17,259 nt of DNA from Haloquadratum sp. J07HQX50 (GTDB lineage: Archaea > Halobacteriota > Halobacteria > Halobacteriales > Haloferacaceae). The notes beneath the pieces are model-generated. The model worked only from the letters and a program-made list of their open reading frames with translations, was not told the origin of the DNA and did no database searches. The position numbers were made by a program, and so were the translations under genes. This document shows positions 6,082-12,925 of this stretch, one piece after another (position 1 is the first letter of the stretch; each line of letters begins with the position of its first letter). The stretch is taken from positions 527,249 to 544,507 of the forward strand of contig KE356563.1 in assembly GCA_000416005.1 (NCBI GenBank). Direction: 5' to 3'.

Positions 6082-6813
6082 ATGCGTAATCCAGGCAATC
6101 AGAACCTCTCTGGACGAACTAACGAGCTCAATGACAATTCTGGACCAGTATTCGAGCCTGAGCTTGGTGAATTCCCAACGGAGGATGCACAAAGCGCTGA
6201 AATTGGCGATGCCGAGACAAAAACGGGAACGACGACAGTAGGGCTGAAAGCACAGGATAGTGTCGTATTAGCCACGGATATGCGTGCTAGCCTTGGACGG
6301 ATGGTCTCTTCAAAGAACGTACAGAAGGTTGAAGAAATTCACCCGACTGGAGCATTAACAATCGCAGGGTCTGTTTCAGCAGCCCAATCGTTGATCAGCT
6401 CAGTCAGGGCAGAAGTTCGCCTATATGAAGCACGCCGAGGTGAAGACATGAGCATGGAGGCACTTTCAACGATTTTGAGTAATTTCCTTCGTTCGGGCGG
6501 ATTCTTTATTGTCCAACCAATACTCGGTGGCGTTGACTCCGACGGACCACACATTTACAGCATAGACCCAGCTGGGTCTGTGCTTGAAGAGGAGTACACA
6601 GTTACTGGCTCTGGTAGCCAGTATGCCCTTGGTGTGCTTGAGCAGGAGTACGGGGATGAACTAAGCGTTGAGAAAGCTCAGTCTGTTGCCGCGAAGGCAA
6701 TCCAGAGTGCTGTTGAGCGAGATGTCGCTTCAGGCAACGGAATAAATATGTGTGTCGTTGATGAAGAAGGCGTTGAGATTACTCAACAAAAAGAGCTCGA
6801 AACGTTCCTATAA
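6082..6813 (+). CDS. psmB: 20S proteasome beta subunit precursor
   Basis: A 243-residue Ntn-hydrolase that forms the inner, proteolytic rings of the 20S core particle in the cytoplasm. The ATG at 6082 gives a 49-residue propeptide ending in ETKTG, so self-cleavage leaves Thr50 as the N-terminal nucleophile in TTTVG. This matches the propeptide length I recall for haloarchaeal PsmB. The catalytic partners fall at the canonical mature positions: Asp17 (Asp66 in LATDMRAS) and Lys33 (Lys82 in VQKVEEIHPTG). Further family blocks are IAGSVSAAQSL, EVRLYEARRGE, GGVDSDGPHIYSIDPAGS and TGSGSQYALGVLEQEY. In-frame GTG at 6046 and ATG at 6076 are less likely because a TATA box at 6051-6057 places the transcript start near 6080. 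No alpha subunit gene is nearby, as is common. It is divergent from the UPF0212 gene. Confidence 0.95.
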   Translation: MRNPGNQNLSGRTNELNDNSGPVFEPELGEFPTEDAQSAEIGDAETKTGTTTVGLKAQDSVVLATDMRASLGRMVSSKNVQKVEEIHPTGALTIAGSVSAAQSLISSVRAEVRLYEARRGEDMSMEALSTILSNFLRSGGFFIVQPILGGVDSDGPHIYSIDPAGSVLEEEYTVTGSGSQYALGVLEQEYGDELSVEKAQSVAAKAIQSAVERDVASGNGINMCVVDEEGVEITQQKELETFL

Positions 6814-6983
6814 GATCTCAATAGCTGCATGAATGACTCTTCGGCTTTAGTCTGACAATTATACACTCGGTCCGGTGTGGTAGCTAAATGTGCTTGCTCT
6901 CTCTCATCCGATACATACTCAGCTAAACTGACCTTCGATGGTGGTCCATAGACAAGACTGAGACTCTCATCTACCTTGGCCAC
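6783..6983 (-). CDS. Doubtful 66-residue ORF, possibly the end of a broken gene
   Basis: The frame starts with GTG at 6983 and overlaps the end of psmB by 31 bases in convergent orientation. Its composition looks protein-like (KVDESLSLVYGPPSKVSLAE, then QAHLATTPDRVYNCQTKAEE), but I recognise no family. The same frame stays open up to 7013. A second minus-strand frame, open from 7123 to 6986, also reads plausibly (ELLTANPYKPRNSAVPDKLR) and would join it by one frameshift within 6986-7013. The stretch 6814-7137 after the GCS2-like gene holds nothing else I can name. It could be a frameshifted pseudogene, a transposon tail or a real small protein read after the upstream ligase gene. Confidence 0.35.
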   Translation of the reverse strand: MAKVDESLSLVYGPPSKVSLAEYVSDEREQAHLATTPDRVYNCQTKAEESFMQLLRSYRNVSSSFC

Positions 6984-7137
6984 TATGGCGGTAGTCTCTG
7001 GCCAACGGCAGTGTCACCCTCTCGGAGCTTATCCGGTACGGCGGAGTTCCTGGGCTTGTACGGGTTGGCTGTGAGCAATTCAATTTCATTCTCGTGTTGT
7101 GGAATACGGCTGAGACGCTGGTCTCATATTACGATTC

Positions 7138-8709
7138 TCAGCGGTCCCAGTCTGAGAATGAGCCTTCAAGTAGTGTGCTGCGCTGCTGAGAAATGTATTC
7201 TTGTTGCATCTCTGATATTGCCTCAGAAAAGGTCGCTCCGTGGGCAAGTTCGTCTTTTACTTGATCTATCTTCCACCCTGCTGGTGTTAAGCGATGATTG
7301 ACTCGAAAGCGGAGTGGGTCTAAGTAAGAATCTGCCACAGTCGCAGAGCATCCTGCAGATGTTAATCCATCCTTTGCATGCGCAAAAATATCAGTAAATA
7401 TGCTCTCAGGTTCACTCTTTTCAACGCCATCATGGCACACCCACTGCAGGTTGGCATCAAGGCCATCTTGAACAGCAGCATAGAAATTTTGCTTTGCAGT
7501 AGACCAGGACTGATCAATCACTGGATGTTCGCGCTGTGGGAGACTCTCCATGAGACCGGCGAAGAGAGCTTGAAGCGAAACTGAATCACGAACAGTTGGC
7601 TGTGCAGGAAGCGGTCGGAACTCGATGCGCGCGTTTGCGGAGGACCGTGTCTTACCGTCAAATACTGGTCGAACCCATCGCCAGTATGTGCCATGTTTCC
7701 GTCGAAGCGTGGCAAAGTTATCGTCAAATCGATTTCCACGCGGCACTGGCATCGGGACGATTGTTCCATCCGCTGCAACGCGGTCAATAGCGTCCTCAGT
7801 GCTCTCAAGATCGCGTGGAAACCGCACTTTTTTCATTTCATTCGTGTTGAGCACTGATTCAAAGACAGAGATACGGTTCTCTGCGTATCCATCTGCGAGG
7901 ATCTGCTGTGGCTCTACTTCGTCGTATAGTTCTGGAGGAAAAAAAGGCGAATTGACGCTTAGCGCTAGCACTGGTCCAGCGAGCCGTAGTGCGTAGTTGA
8001 AATATCTCGAAAGGTCGTTTGCGTATGCGACTTGAAAGTGTGGTTGAATTGACGTGATGAGTGACTCCGGCATGACCGTATCTGCCGACAAGCTAACGTG
8101 CGGAGCGTCAATTTGCATTGTGTTTGCCGCCAGCGGGCCGTTAGCCATCGCGTGATATCGCACTGCATTGCTCATGTTTGTAGCAATTCGGATACCATGG
8201 TCTTCGATGCTATCACAGAGATACCGTCGTGCTGACTCTCCAGTAGGTGCGACCGTCCATAGTCCATCGCTGACTAGCCGGATTCCCTCAGCTTTCGTGC
8301 AGTCGAGTGCTGCACGGAGGCGTGCTCTCACTTCTGATTCTTGAGCAGTTAATCCCTCGGCGTTGAGTGGTTGGGGACTGGTGAGCATCTCAGCGTTATG
8401 CAGTCCAAGCTCTCTCTCAAATCCAATCATATTCAACAACCGGCGGGGAACTCGCATCAGACTGGTCGCTCTCTCGGAGTCTGAGCGAGTCCAGCGGCCG
8501 TCAGTAACTGCGTAGAATTCATACTCTAGCCCGATGATTGATTGATTATTATCAAAGGTCCCTCGCTGTAGTTCATCCTTTACGTAATCTGCATCCTTTC
8601 GTGCCTGCTTTTCAAACTTGGCGGTTTCGACAGCGAGGGCATCACTGACATTGGCCGCCAGCTCCTCAGTCATATCCTCAACTGTGAAACCACGAGGCTT
8701 GAATCCCAT
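7138..8709 (-). CDS. GCS2-like glutamate-cysteine ligase family protein
   Basis: A 523-residue soluble protein resembling carboxylate-amine ligases of the GCS2 type. Visible signatures are IIGLEYEFYAV at 58-68 (the Gly-x-Glu-x-Glu-Phe active-site strand), RELGLHNAEMLTSPQPLN at about 99-116, ALSVNSPFFPP at 249-259 and ARIEFRPLPAQPTVRDSVSL at 360-379 (the C-terminal substrate and metal strand). Family members join glutamate to cysteine or another amine with ATP. Haloarchaea make gamma-glutamylcysteine instead of glutathione, but the substrate here is not proven and the protein is longer than the usual single-domain GshA. Start choice: ATG at 8709 is preferred, while a TTG at 8751 would add 14 residues and lie 13 bases after thiD. 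It follows thiE-thiM-thiD on the same strand, so co-transcription is possible. A functional link to thiamine is not evident. Confidence 0.75.
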   Translation of the reverse strand: MGFKPRGFTVEDMTEELAANVSDALAVETAKFEKQARKDADYVKDELQRGTFDNNQSIIGLEYEFYAVTDGRWTRSDSERATSLMRVPRRLLNMIGFERELGLHNAEMLTSPQPLNAEGLTAQESEVRARLRAALDCTKAEGIRLVSDGLWTVAPTGESARRYLCDSIEDHGIRIATNMSNAVRYHAMANGPLAANTMQIDAPHVSLSADTVMPESLITSIQPHFQVAYANDLSRYFNYALRLAGPVLALSVNSPFFPPELYDEVEPQQILADGYAENRISVFESVLNTNEMKKVRFPRDLESTEDAIDRVAADGTIVPMPVPRGNRFDDNFATLRRKHGTYWRWVRPVFDGKTRSSANARIEFRPLPAQPTVRDSVSLQALFAGLMESLPQREHPVIDQSWSTAKQNFYAAVQDGLDANLQWVCHDGVEKSEPESIFTDIFAHAKDGLTSAGCSATVADSYLDPLRFRVNHRLTPAGWKIDQVKDELAHGATFSEAISEMQQEYISQQRSTLLEGSFSDWDR

Positions 8710-8764
8710 GGATGTATATGTCTGTGATGAAACTGCAACAGACAGGCCCAAGAATTCATGATGA

Positions 8765-9610
8765 TTATTCTATTGTGTGGCTGATGTCTGACACACTCTC
8801 TGCACCCCATTCCTCAATAAGATGATTCACGCTCCCATTTGCTCCCACTTCCGCAGCTGTTGCTAAACTCTCATGAATAAAGGAAATTCCACGAGAGACA
8901 GATGTCTGAAGAGACTCATCCTTGGCCAAGTTCGCGGCGACTGCACTGGCAAGCGTACACCCGGATCCATGGGTGCGTGTCGTCTCTATGTGTTCTGTTT
9001 CGTATACTGTCTGATCTGTGTCGGAGATTAATACATCTGTGGTGGTGCCATCACCGCTGTGAAGATGGCCACCCTTGAATAGTATCGCAGAGGCACCCCA
9101 TTCAAAGAACTGCTCCGCTGCCCGAGTGCAAGCAGAAGGTGAATCTGGCCAGATTCCAGTCAATGTCTCAGTTTCCTCAGCGTTGGGTGTGACAACCGTT
9201 GCGTGATTAAACAGGTCTGTGTATGCGTCAACTGCCCCTGGTGCTAATAGCTGGTCACCCGACGTTGCGACCATCACCGGGTCAACAACAACAGGACCGG
9301 AGTACTGTTGTAGGCAATCATCTATCACTGTAATTGCTTCACGTGTTGCTAACATTCCCAGTTTAATCGCATCAATCTCAATGTCGGTCATGACCGAGTT
9401 GAACTGTGACCGAATTTCTTCGGCAGGTAAGATGAATGTTGAATCCACTCCCTGGGTATTTTGCGCGGTCACGCCGACAATAACGCTTCCACCGTACACT
9501 CCAAATCGTGTCATCGTTTTGAGATCAGCCTGAATACCTGCCCCACCACTTGAGTCACTTGATGCAATAGTGAGTGCGTACGGAGAGTTCATCTTATCTT
9601 CAGTTGTCAT
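8765..9610 (-). CDS. thiD: Hydroxymethylpyrimidine/phosphomethylpyrimidine kinase
   Basis: A 281-residue ribokinase-fold enzyme that phosphorylates 4-amino-5-hydroxymethyl-2-methylpyrimidine twice to the pyrophosphate used by ThiE. Signatures are SDSSGGAGIQADLKT at 18-32 (substrate loop), KLGMLA at 83-88, VVVDPVMVATSGDQLL at 107-122, TPNAEE at 141-146, KGGH at 179-182 and HGSGCTLASA at 214-223 with the reactive Cys218. The protein stops shortly after the kinase domain. Many archaeal ThiD proteins continue into a ThiN (thiamine-phosphate synthase) domain, absent here, which fits the presence of a separate ThiE in the same cluster. The start is ATG at 9610, but a Met at residue 7 (9592) is also possible. 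It lies 83 bases after thiM on the same strand, in one operon or with a minor promoter of its own. Confidence 0.93.
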   Translation of the reverse strand: MTTEDKMNSPYALTIASSDSSGGAGIQADLKTMTRFGVYGGSVIVGVTAQNTQGVDSTFILPAEEIRSQFNSVMTDIEIDAIKLGMLATREAITVIDDCLQQYSGPVVVDPVMVATSGDQLLAPGAVDAYTDLFNHATVVTPNAEETETLTGIWPDSPSACTRAAEQFFEWGASAILFKGGHLHSGDGTTTDVLISDTDQTVYETEHIETTRTHGSGCTLASAVAANLAKDESLQTSVSRGISFIHESLATAAEVGANGSVNHLIEEWGAESVSDISHTIE

Positions 9611-9693
9611 TGTGTATTTCCAGCGATGTCCATAATGATTCTTCTATCAGTCTGTCTGTAGCTCATATCAGCTTTCGGTGAATTTTCGACGGC

Positions 9694-10518
9694 TCATTCT
9701 TGTAATATCGGCGTTATGCGATTGCTATGCGAGTCGATCTTATCTGGAGAGAAGTTAGCAGCAGCATCACGAAACGCAGGTTCATAGCTACCAGGCCCGT
9801 GCACGGTGCCATATTCGTCGACAGCAGCTTCTCCAGCGAGTCCGAAAGCTAGTGTTCCCGCAAGTGCTGCAGAGAGGTAGTCGTCGCTACCACCAGCAAA
9901 TGCAGCAAGTGTCCCACCAAGCATGCATCCGGTTCCAACGACCGTACTCATCAGTTCGTCTCCAGCCGTGATTTCATATGTAGTCTGTGACGAGGCGACA
10001 ATATCGGTCGCACCGGAGGCAACAACAATGGCGTCTGTTTGTCTTGCACACGCCATCGCTGTTTCTGCAATTTCTGGATGGTCTCCAACAGATTCGACAC
10101 CCTGTACATTTGCCTCCTTCCCCGCGATGGCCGCAATCTCCCCACGGTTGCCATTAAGAATCGAAACCGGCAGGTCGTCGGCTAAGCGAGTTGCAATCCG
10201 AGTTCGGGTTTCTGTTGCACCAGCACCAACTGGGTCAATGACTAATGGAACATCATTCTGCCGGGCCGCTTCCCCCGCCCGAATCATGGCCTCTTCACCT
10301 GTTTCGCTCACCGTCCCCATATTGAGCAGGCAAGCACCAGATATGCTTACCATCTCGTCTAACTCTCGAATATCATCTGACATCACCGGGAGTCCACCCC
10401 AGTGAAGAATGATGTTTGCAACCTGGTTCACAGTGACATTATTTGTGATTGCATTGACCAGCGGTTTCTCACGCTGCGTCTGTCGATGCTGCTCGCTAAG
10501 ATTGGTGGGTGTGCTCAT
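9694..10518 (-). CDS. thiM: Hydroxyethylthiazole kinase
   Basis: A 274-residue ribokinase-like enzyme that phosphorylates 4-methyl-5-(2-hydroxyethyl)thiazole, a salvage step of thiamine synthesis. Signatures are NAITNNVTVNQVANIIL at 22-38, GLPVMSDD at 42-49, LLNMGTVSE at 64-72, VIDPVGAGAT at 93-102, LNGNRGEI at 121-128 and STVVGTGCMLGG at 191-202 with the catalytic-loop Cys198. Length is normal (about 265-280). The ATG at 10518 overlaps the thiE stop as ATGA, so translation is coupled to thiE. Having ThiM with ThiE indicates that the cell can use thiazole recovered from the environment or from thiamine breakdown, in addition to any de novo thiazole route encoded elsewhere. Confidence 0.94.
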   Translation of the reverse strand: MSTPTNLSEQHRQTQREKPLVNAITNNVTVNQVANIILHWGGLPVMSDDIRELDEMVSISGACLLNMGTVSETGEEAMIRAGEAARQNDVPLVIDPVGAGATETRTRIATRLADDLPVSILNGNRGEIAAIAGKEANVQGVESVGDHPEIAETAMACARQTDAIVVASGATDIVASSQTTYEITAGDELMSTVVGTGCMLGGTLAAFAGGSDDYLSAALAGTLAFGLAGEAAVDEYGTVHGPGSYEPAFRDAAANFSPDKIDSHSNRITPILQE

Positions 10519-11174
10519 GAATGGACCTCCTCAGGGGATGTACTGCTGGATACGACCGCTTTATTCAACTGGACAGTGGCTGCACAGGGGTCATCGGCCT
10601 TTGTGATAGCTGAGATAACAGCGACCCCATCTGCGCCTGCCTCAATTACAGAGTGGGCCCTGTCTGGTGTAATACCACCAATGGCAACAATCGGGACCTC
10701 AACAGATTCGGCGATTTCTGTCAGTTTCGATTCACCGATTTCAGCCTCTGCATCATCAACATCCTTCGATGATGTCTGGTACACAGCACCAACTCCAAGA
10801 TAATCCGCCCCAGCATCGACGGCTTCGGTCGCTGCTGAGACAGTTGATACGGATCGCCCGATAATGGCCGAGTTACCGAGCACATCTCGGGCGGCCTTGA
10901 CTGGAAGGTCATCATCGCCGAGATGCACTCCGTCTGCGTTTAGTGCTGCAGCAAGATCGACTCTATCATTGATAATGAATGGGATACCGGCTTCTTCAGT
11001 CAGTGCGCGAATTTCTTTACCAATCGTATATCGTGATCGGATCGTTTCGTGCTTCTCACGAAGTTGCACAACGTCGATCCCTCCTTCAATTGCCTCAGAC
11101 ACAATTTCAGGCGTGCTCCGGTCACGAGAGTGACTCTTTTGCGTGACAAGATATGTGTCTACAGAGATATTCAT
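10515..11174 (-). CDS. thiE: Thiamine-phosphate synthase
   Basis: A 219-residue TIM-barrel enzyme that couples hydroxymethylpyrimidine pyrophosphate with thiazole phosphate to form thiamine phosphate. Family motifs are VVQLREK at 35-41, INDRVDLAAALNADGVHLG at 68-86 (pyrophosphate and magnesium binding), IGRSVS at 105-110, DYLGVGAVYQTSSK at 124-137, VAIGGITPDR at 163-172 and ADGVAVISAI at 181-190. The ATG at 11174 is preferred. A TTG at 11207 would add 11 residues (MQLGYYPTISH) with no place in the family fold and would read through an 11-base palindrome that looks regulatory. It is first in the thiE-thiM-thiD order, and its TGA stop overlaps the thiM ATG. No thiamine riboswitch-like leader was recognised upstream. 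Confidence 0.93.
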   Translation of the reverse strand: MNISVDTYLVTQKSHSRDRSTPEIVSEAIEGGIDVVQLREKHETIRSRYTIGKEIRALTEEAGIPFIINDRVDLAAALNADGVHLGDDDLPVKAARDVLGNSAIIGRSVSTVSAATEAVDAGADYLGVGAVYQTSSKDVDDAEAEIGESKLTEIAESVEVPIVAIGGITPDRAHSVIEAGADGVAVISAITKADDPCAATVQLNKAVVSSSTSPEEVHS

Positions 11175-11187
11175 GTGTGATATCGTA

Positions 11188-11198
11188 GGGTAATACCC
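11188..11198. promoter_or_regulatory. Palindrome just upstream of thiE, candidate operator
   Basis: GGGTA-A-TACCC is a perfect 5-bp dyad centred 19 bases before the thiE ATG. A repressor bound here would cover the expected transcript start. Archaeal thiamine genes are known to be controlled by DNA-binding regulators such as ThiR, but I cannot confirm that this is its site. No clear TATA box was seen beside it. Confidence 0.35.
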
Positions 11199-11386
11199 CA
11201 ACTGCAAAGTTACTACTGATTCAGCTATCCCTTCTCAACTCAATAATTCGCAGGGCGTTCAACGGCCACGAGGTCAAATAGTTCAAGAATCCCTGACTCT
11301 CCTCGTCACAGAGGACTGCATATCCCGTCCAACCCCAGGGCTTGCATGGGCTCACTGTGTCTTCTCTAGGTCAGAGTTCTCTCAAT
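11199..11386. other. Gene-free spacer before repeat copy 2
   Basis: No coding frame, RNA gene or strong promoter was recognised. Base composition resembles the surrounding spacer. Its far end may contain diverged flanking sequence of the repeat that starts at 11387. Confidence 0.4.
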
Positions 11387-11563
11387 ATGACTCTCTCGAA
11401 TTGCAGGCATTCACGAGTCAGTCACTCCGATCTGAGGAGCTGGTTGAGTGGCAGTCCATGACTCACAACAGTTGTGCTTGTTAGCCACTGCACTGCAATT
11501 CAATGAATCAGTCATGATTACTGTTTGCAACTCGAACCCGACAGCTGTCGGGCTTCCCGGCTC
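11387..11563 (+). repeat. Hairpin-rich dispersed repeat, copy 2
   Basis: It aligns on the same strand with 5318-5506, diverged and about 12 bases shorter. The central stem is GAGTGGCA (from 11445) facing AGCCACTG (to 11490). Relative to copy 1, one stem base changes from C to G and its partner from G to C, keeping the pair. Near the end, CCCGACAGCTGTCGGG (11537-11552) is a perfect 16-base palindrome, followed by CGGG-CTT-CCCG and the shared CCGGCTC end. Copy 1 has a longer hairpin at the same place. The outer 13-bp inverted repeat of copy 1 is not conserved here. It may be an IS200/IS605-related non-coding element or a relic of one. Confidence 0.6.
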
Positions 11564-11800
11564 AAGGCGTTGGCTTTCGGCTTGAGACACCGTGGTCAGA
11601 TAGCCCTTAGATTGCGGCCTGAGCGTGATTTTCTGCTCCCCAGCCTCGGAGCGACGACGAGCTCGCTCTAATGGGTGACGATAACCAAGTCTTTGCTCTG
11701 GTCACATTTCGGTGGGTCGGAACGTCAGTTTACGAGTCAAGTTGAAAATCACTTCCTTGAGCGGTGAGCCTGCTAAGACAGGCGAGTACGGAGCGGTCGC
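11564..11800. other. Gene-free spacer between repeat copy 2 and top6A
   Basis: No family-recognisable protein in any frame. CTCAAG (11561-11566) and CTTGAG (11581-11586) form an inverted repeat around a 14-base loop at the repeat border. The rest may be mobile-element flank or decayed sequence. Only the 3' end of the minus-strand top6A transcript is expected here. Confidence 0.35.
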
Positions 11801-12895
11801 TCAGATAATGTCCATCTCGTTCAATCTCGTTGGGAGGTACGTTTCGGTCACGAAGTCAAGCCCCCGTGCTGCGAGCGATTGCTGCTCTGCTTTCTTTTCA
11901 ATGTCGAGTTGAATCTCAATCTGCTCTTCCCAATAGTCAGACATGAATCGCGGATCTTCCAGCTCGGACTCTAATGCATTTTTATCTGAGTCAGATAATG
12001 GGTCTGTTGGGAGGTCGTATTCAACGATATCAGTCGGCTGTATGCCGATAAATCGTGCTTCTGGGGTCGCAAGGTATTTTGAAAGATGTGCCGATTTGAT
12101 CGAACCGTATGACACAGATCCATATATCCGATACGACCACGGATCGCCATCAGTAAATACCACAACAGGCACATGCAACTCGTCGTGAAGTCGCTTTGTA
12201 ATGCGTCGTGTGGCGCGGGCTGGCTGTCCTTTGAGATGTACGATAAGAGTATTATATGTCGTATCAAATCCGTTTTCGATCAGTCGATCTCTCATGCCGC
12301 CAGTCTCGACACACAGAATAAAATCCATGTCATGATCTAAGAATTCGATTGTATCTGGGTTATTTGGGATTTGATAGCCTCCCTCACCCACATCCTGCTG
12401 ACAGTGGATCTCTCTTTCACCGCGGCGTGTTTGCTCGCGGATTTTGAGTGGGCCCATCAGGGTTGCTCCAGATTCCTCAGGCCGCATGTGGAAGTCCTCT
12501 CGTGTGACATCTGACACAATTTCCAGATCCTCAATCAATTGGTTAGATTCATCTTGATCAGAAAACTGTGCTTCTTTATTATCCCACGATTCAGAGAGAT
12601 AGTACAATTCACGAAGTGTGGACGACCGGCCTTGTCTCAGTTGCTCAGCCAGAAAATCAATTGTATATGTCGCCTTTAGTAGCTTCCGAGCCCCTCTGAC
12701 ACTGTTGGCTGACCGGGTTGAAGTCCGGTCACCGTACACCCACACCTGTGAGTCCTCATCGAATACAATGTTTGTTTTTGTTCGGGTCGGAATATCCATA
12801 TGAGGAATATCCCCAGTAGCAAACTGGTCATAAAATTCTGCTGCTAAGTCTATGAGCTGTTCTTCTGCGAGTTCATCGTGTTGTGAGGTAGTCAT
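11801..12895 (-). CDS. top6A: DNA topoisomerase VI subunit A
   Basis: A 364-residue Spo11-like catalytic subunit of topoisomerase VI (type IIB), which cuts both DNA strands through a tyrosine and passes another duplex to relax or unlink DNA. Residues 60-105 form the winged-helix 5Y-CAP domain with the catalytic tyrosine in [11 protein letters not shown] (Tyr98/Tyr99; the second is usually the nucleophile). The Toprim domain carries the metal ligands Glu197 in CVETGGM and Asp249/Asp251 in [15 protein letters not shown]. Other conserved parts are [20 protein letters not shown] at 130-149 and [20 protein letters not shown]. The length matches haloarchaeal Top6A. It starts 30 bases after the top6B stop on the same strand, so both subunits of the heterotetramer are expressed together. 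Confidence 0.95.
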   Translation of the reverse strand: MTTSQHDELAEEQLIDLAAEFYDQFATGDIPHMDIPTRTKTNIVFDEDSQVWVYGDRTSTRSANSVRGARKLLKATYTIDFLAEQLRQGRSSTLRELYYLSESWDNKEAQFSDQDESNQLIEDLEIVSDVTREDFHMRPEESGATLMGPLKIREQTRRGEREIHCQQDVGEGGYQIPNNPDTIEFLDHDMDFILCVETGGMRDRLIENGFDTTYNTLIVHLKGQPARATRRITKRLHDELHVPVVVFTDGDPWSYRIYGSVSYGSIKSAHLSKYLATPEARFIGIQPTDIVEYDLPTDPLSDSDKNALESELEDPRFMSDYWEEQIEIQLDIEKKAEQQSLAARGLDFVTETYLPTRLNEMDII

Positions 12896-12925
12896 ATTAC
12901 GATCTTCGTTTTGAATATGTATGGT

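Noticed and set aside
9923..10405. 160-codon plus-strand open frame opposite thiM
   Set aside because: It is the antisense shadow of a clear ThiM with all motifs and has no start signals of its own.
11175..11207. N-terminal extension of ThiE from TTG at 11207
   Set aside because: The extra residues fall outside the family fold and would translate through the upstream palindrome.
11712..11912. 66-codon plus-strand open frame before and into top6A
   Set aside because: It overlaps the 3' end of top6A in antisense and has no recognisable motif; likely chance in spacer sequence.
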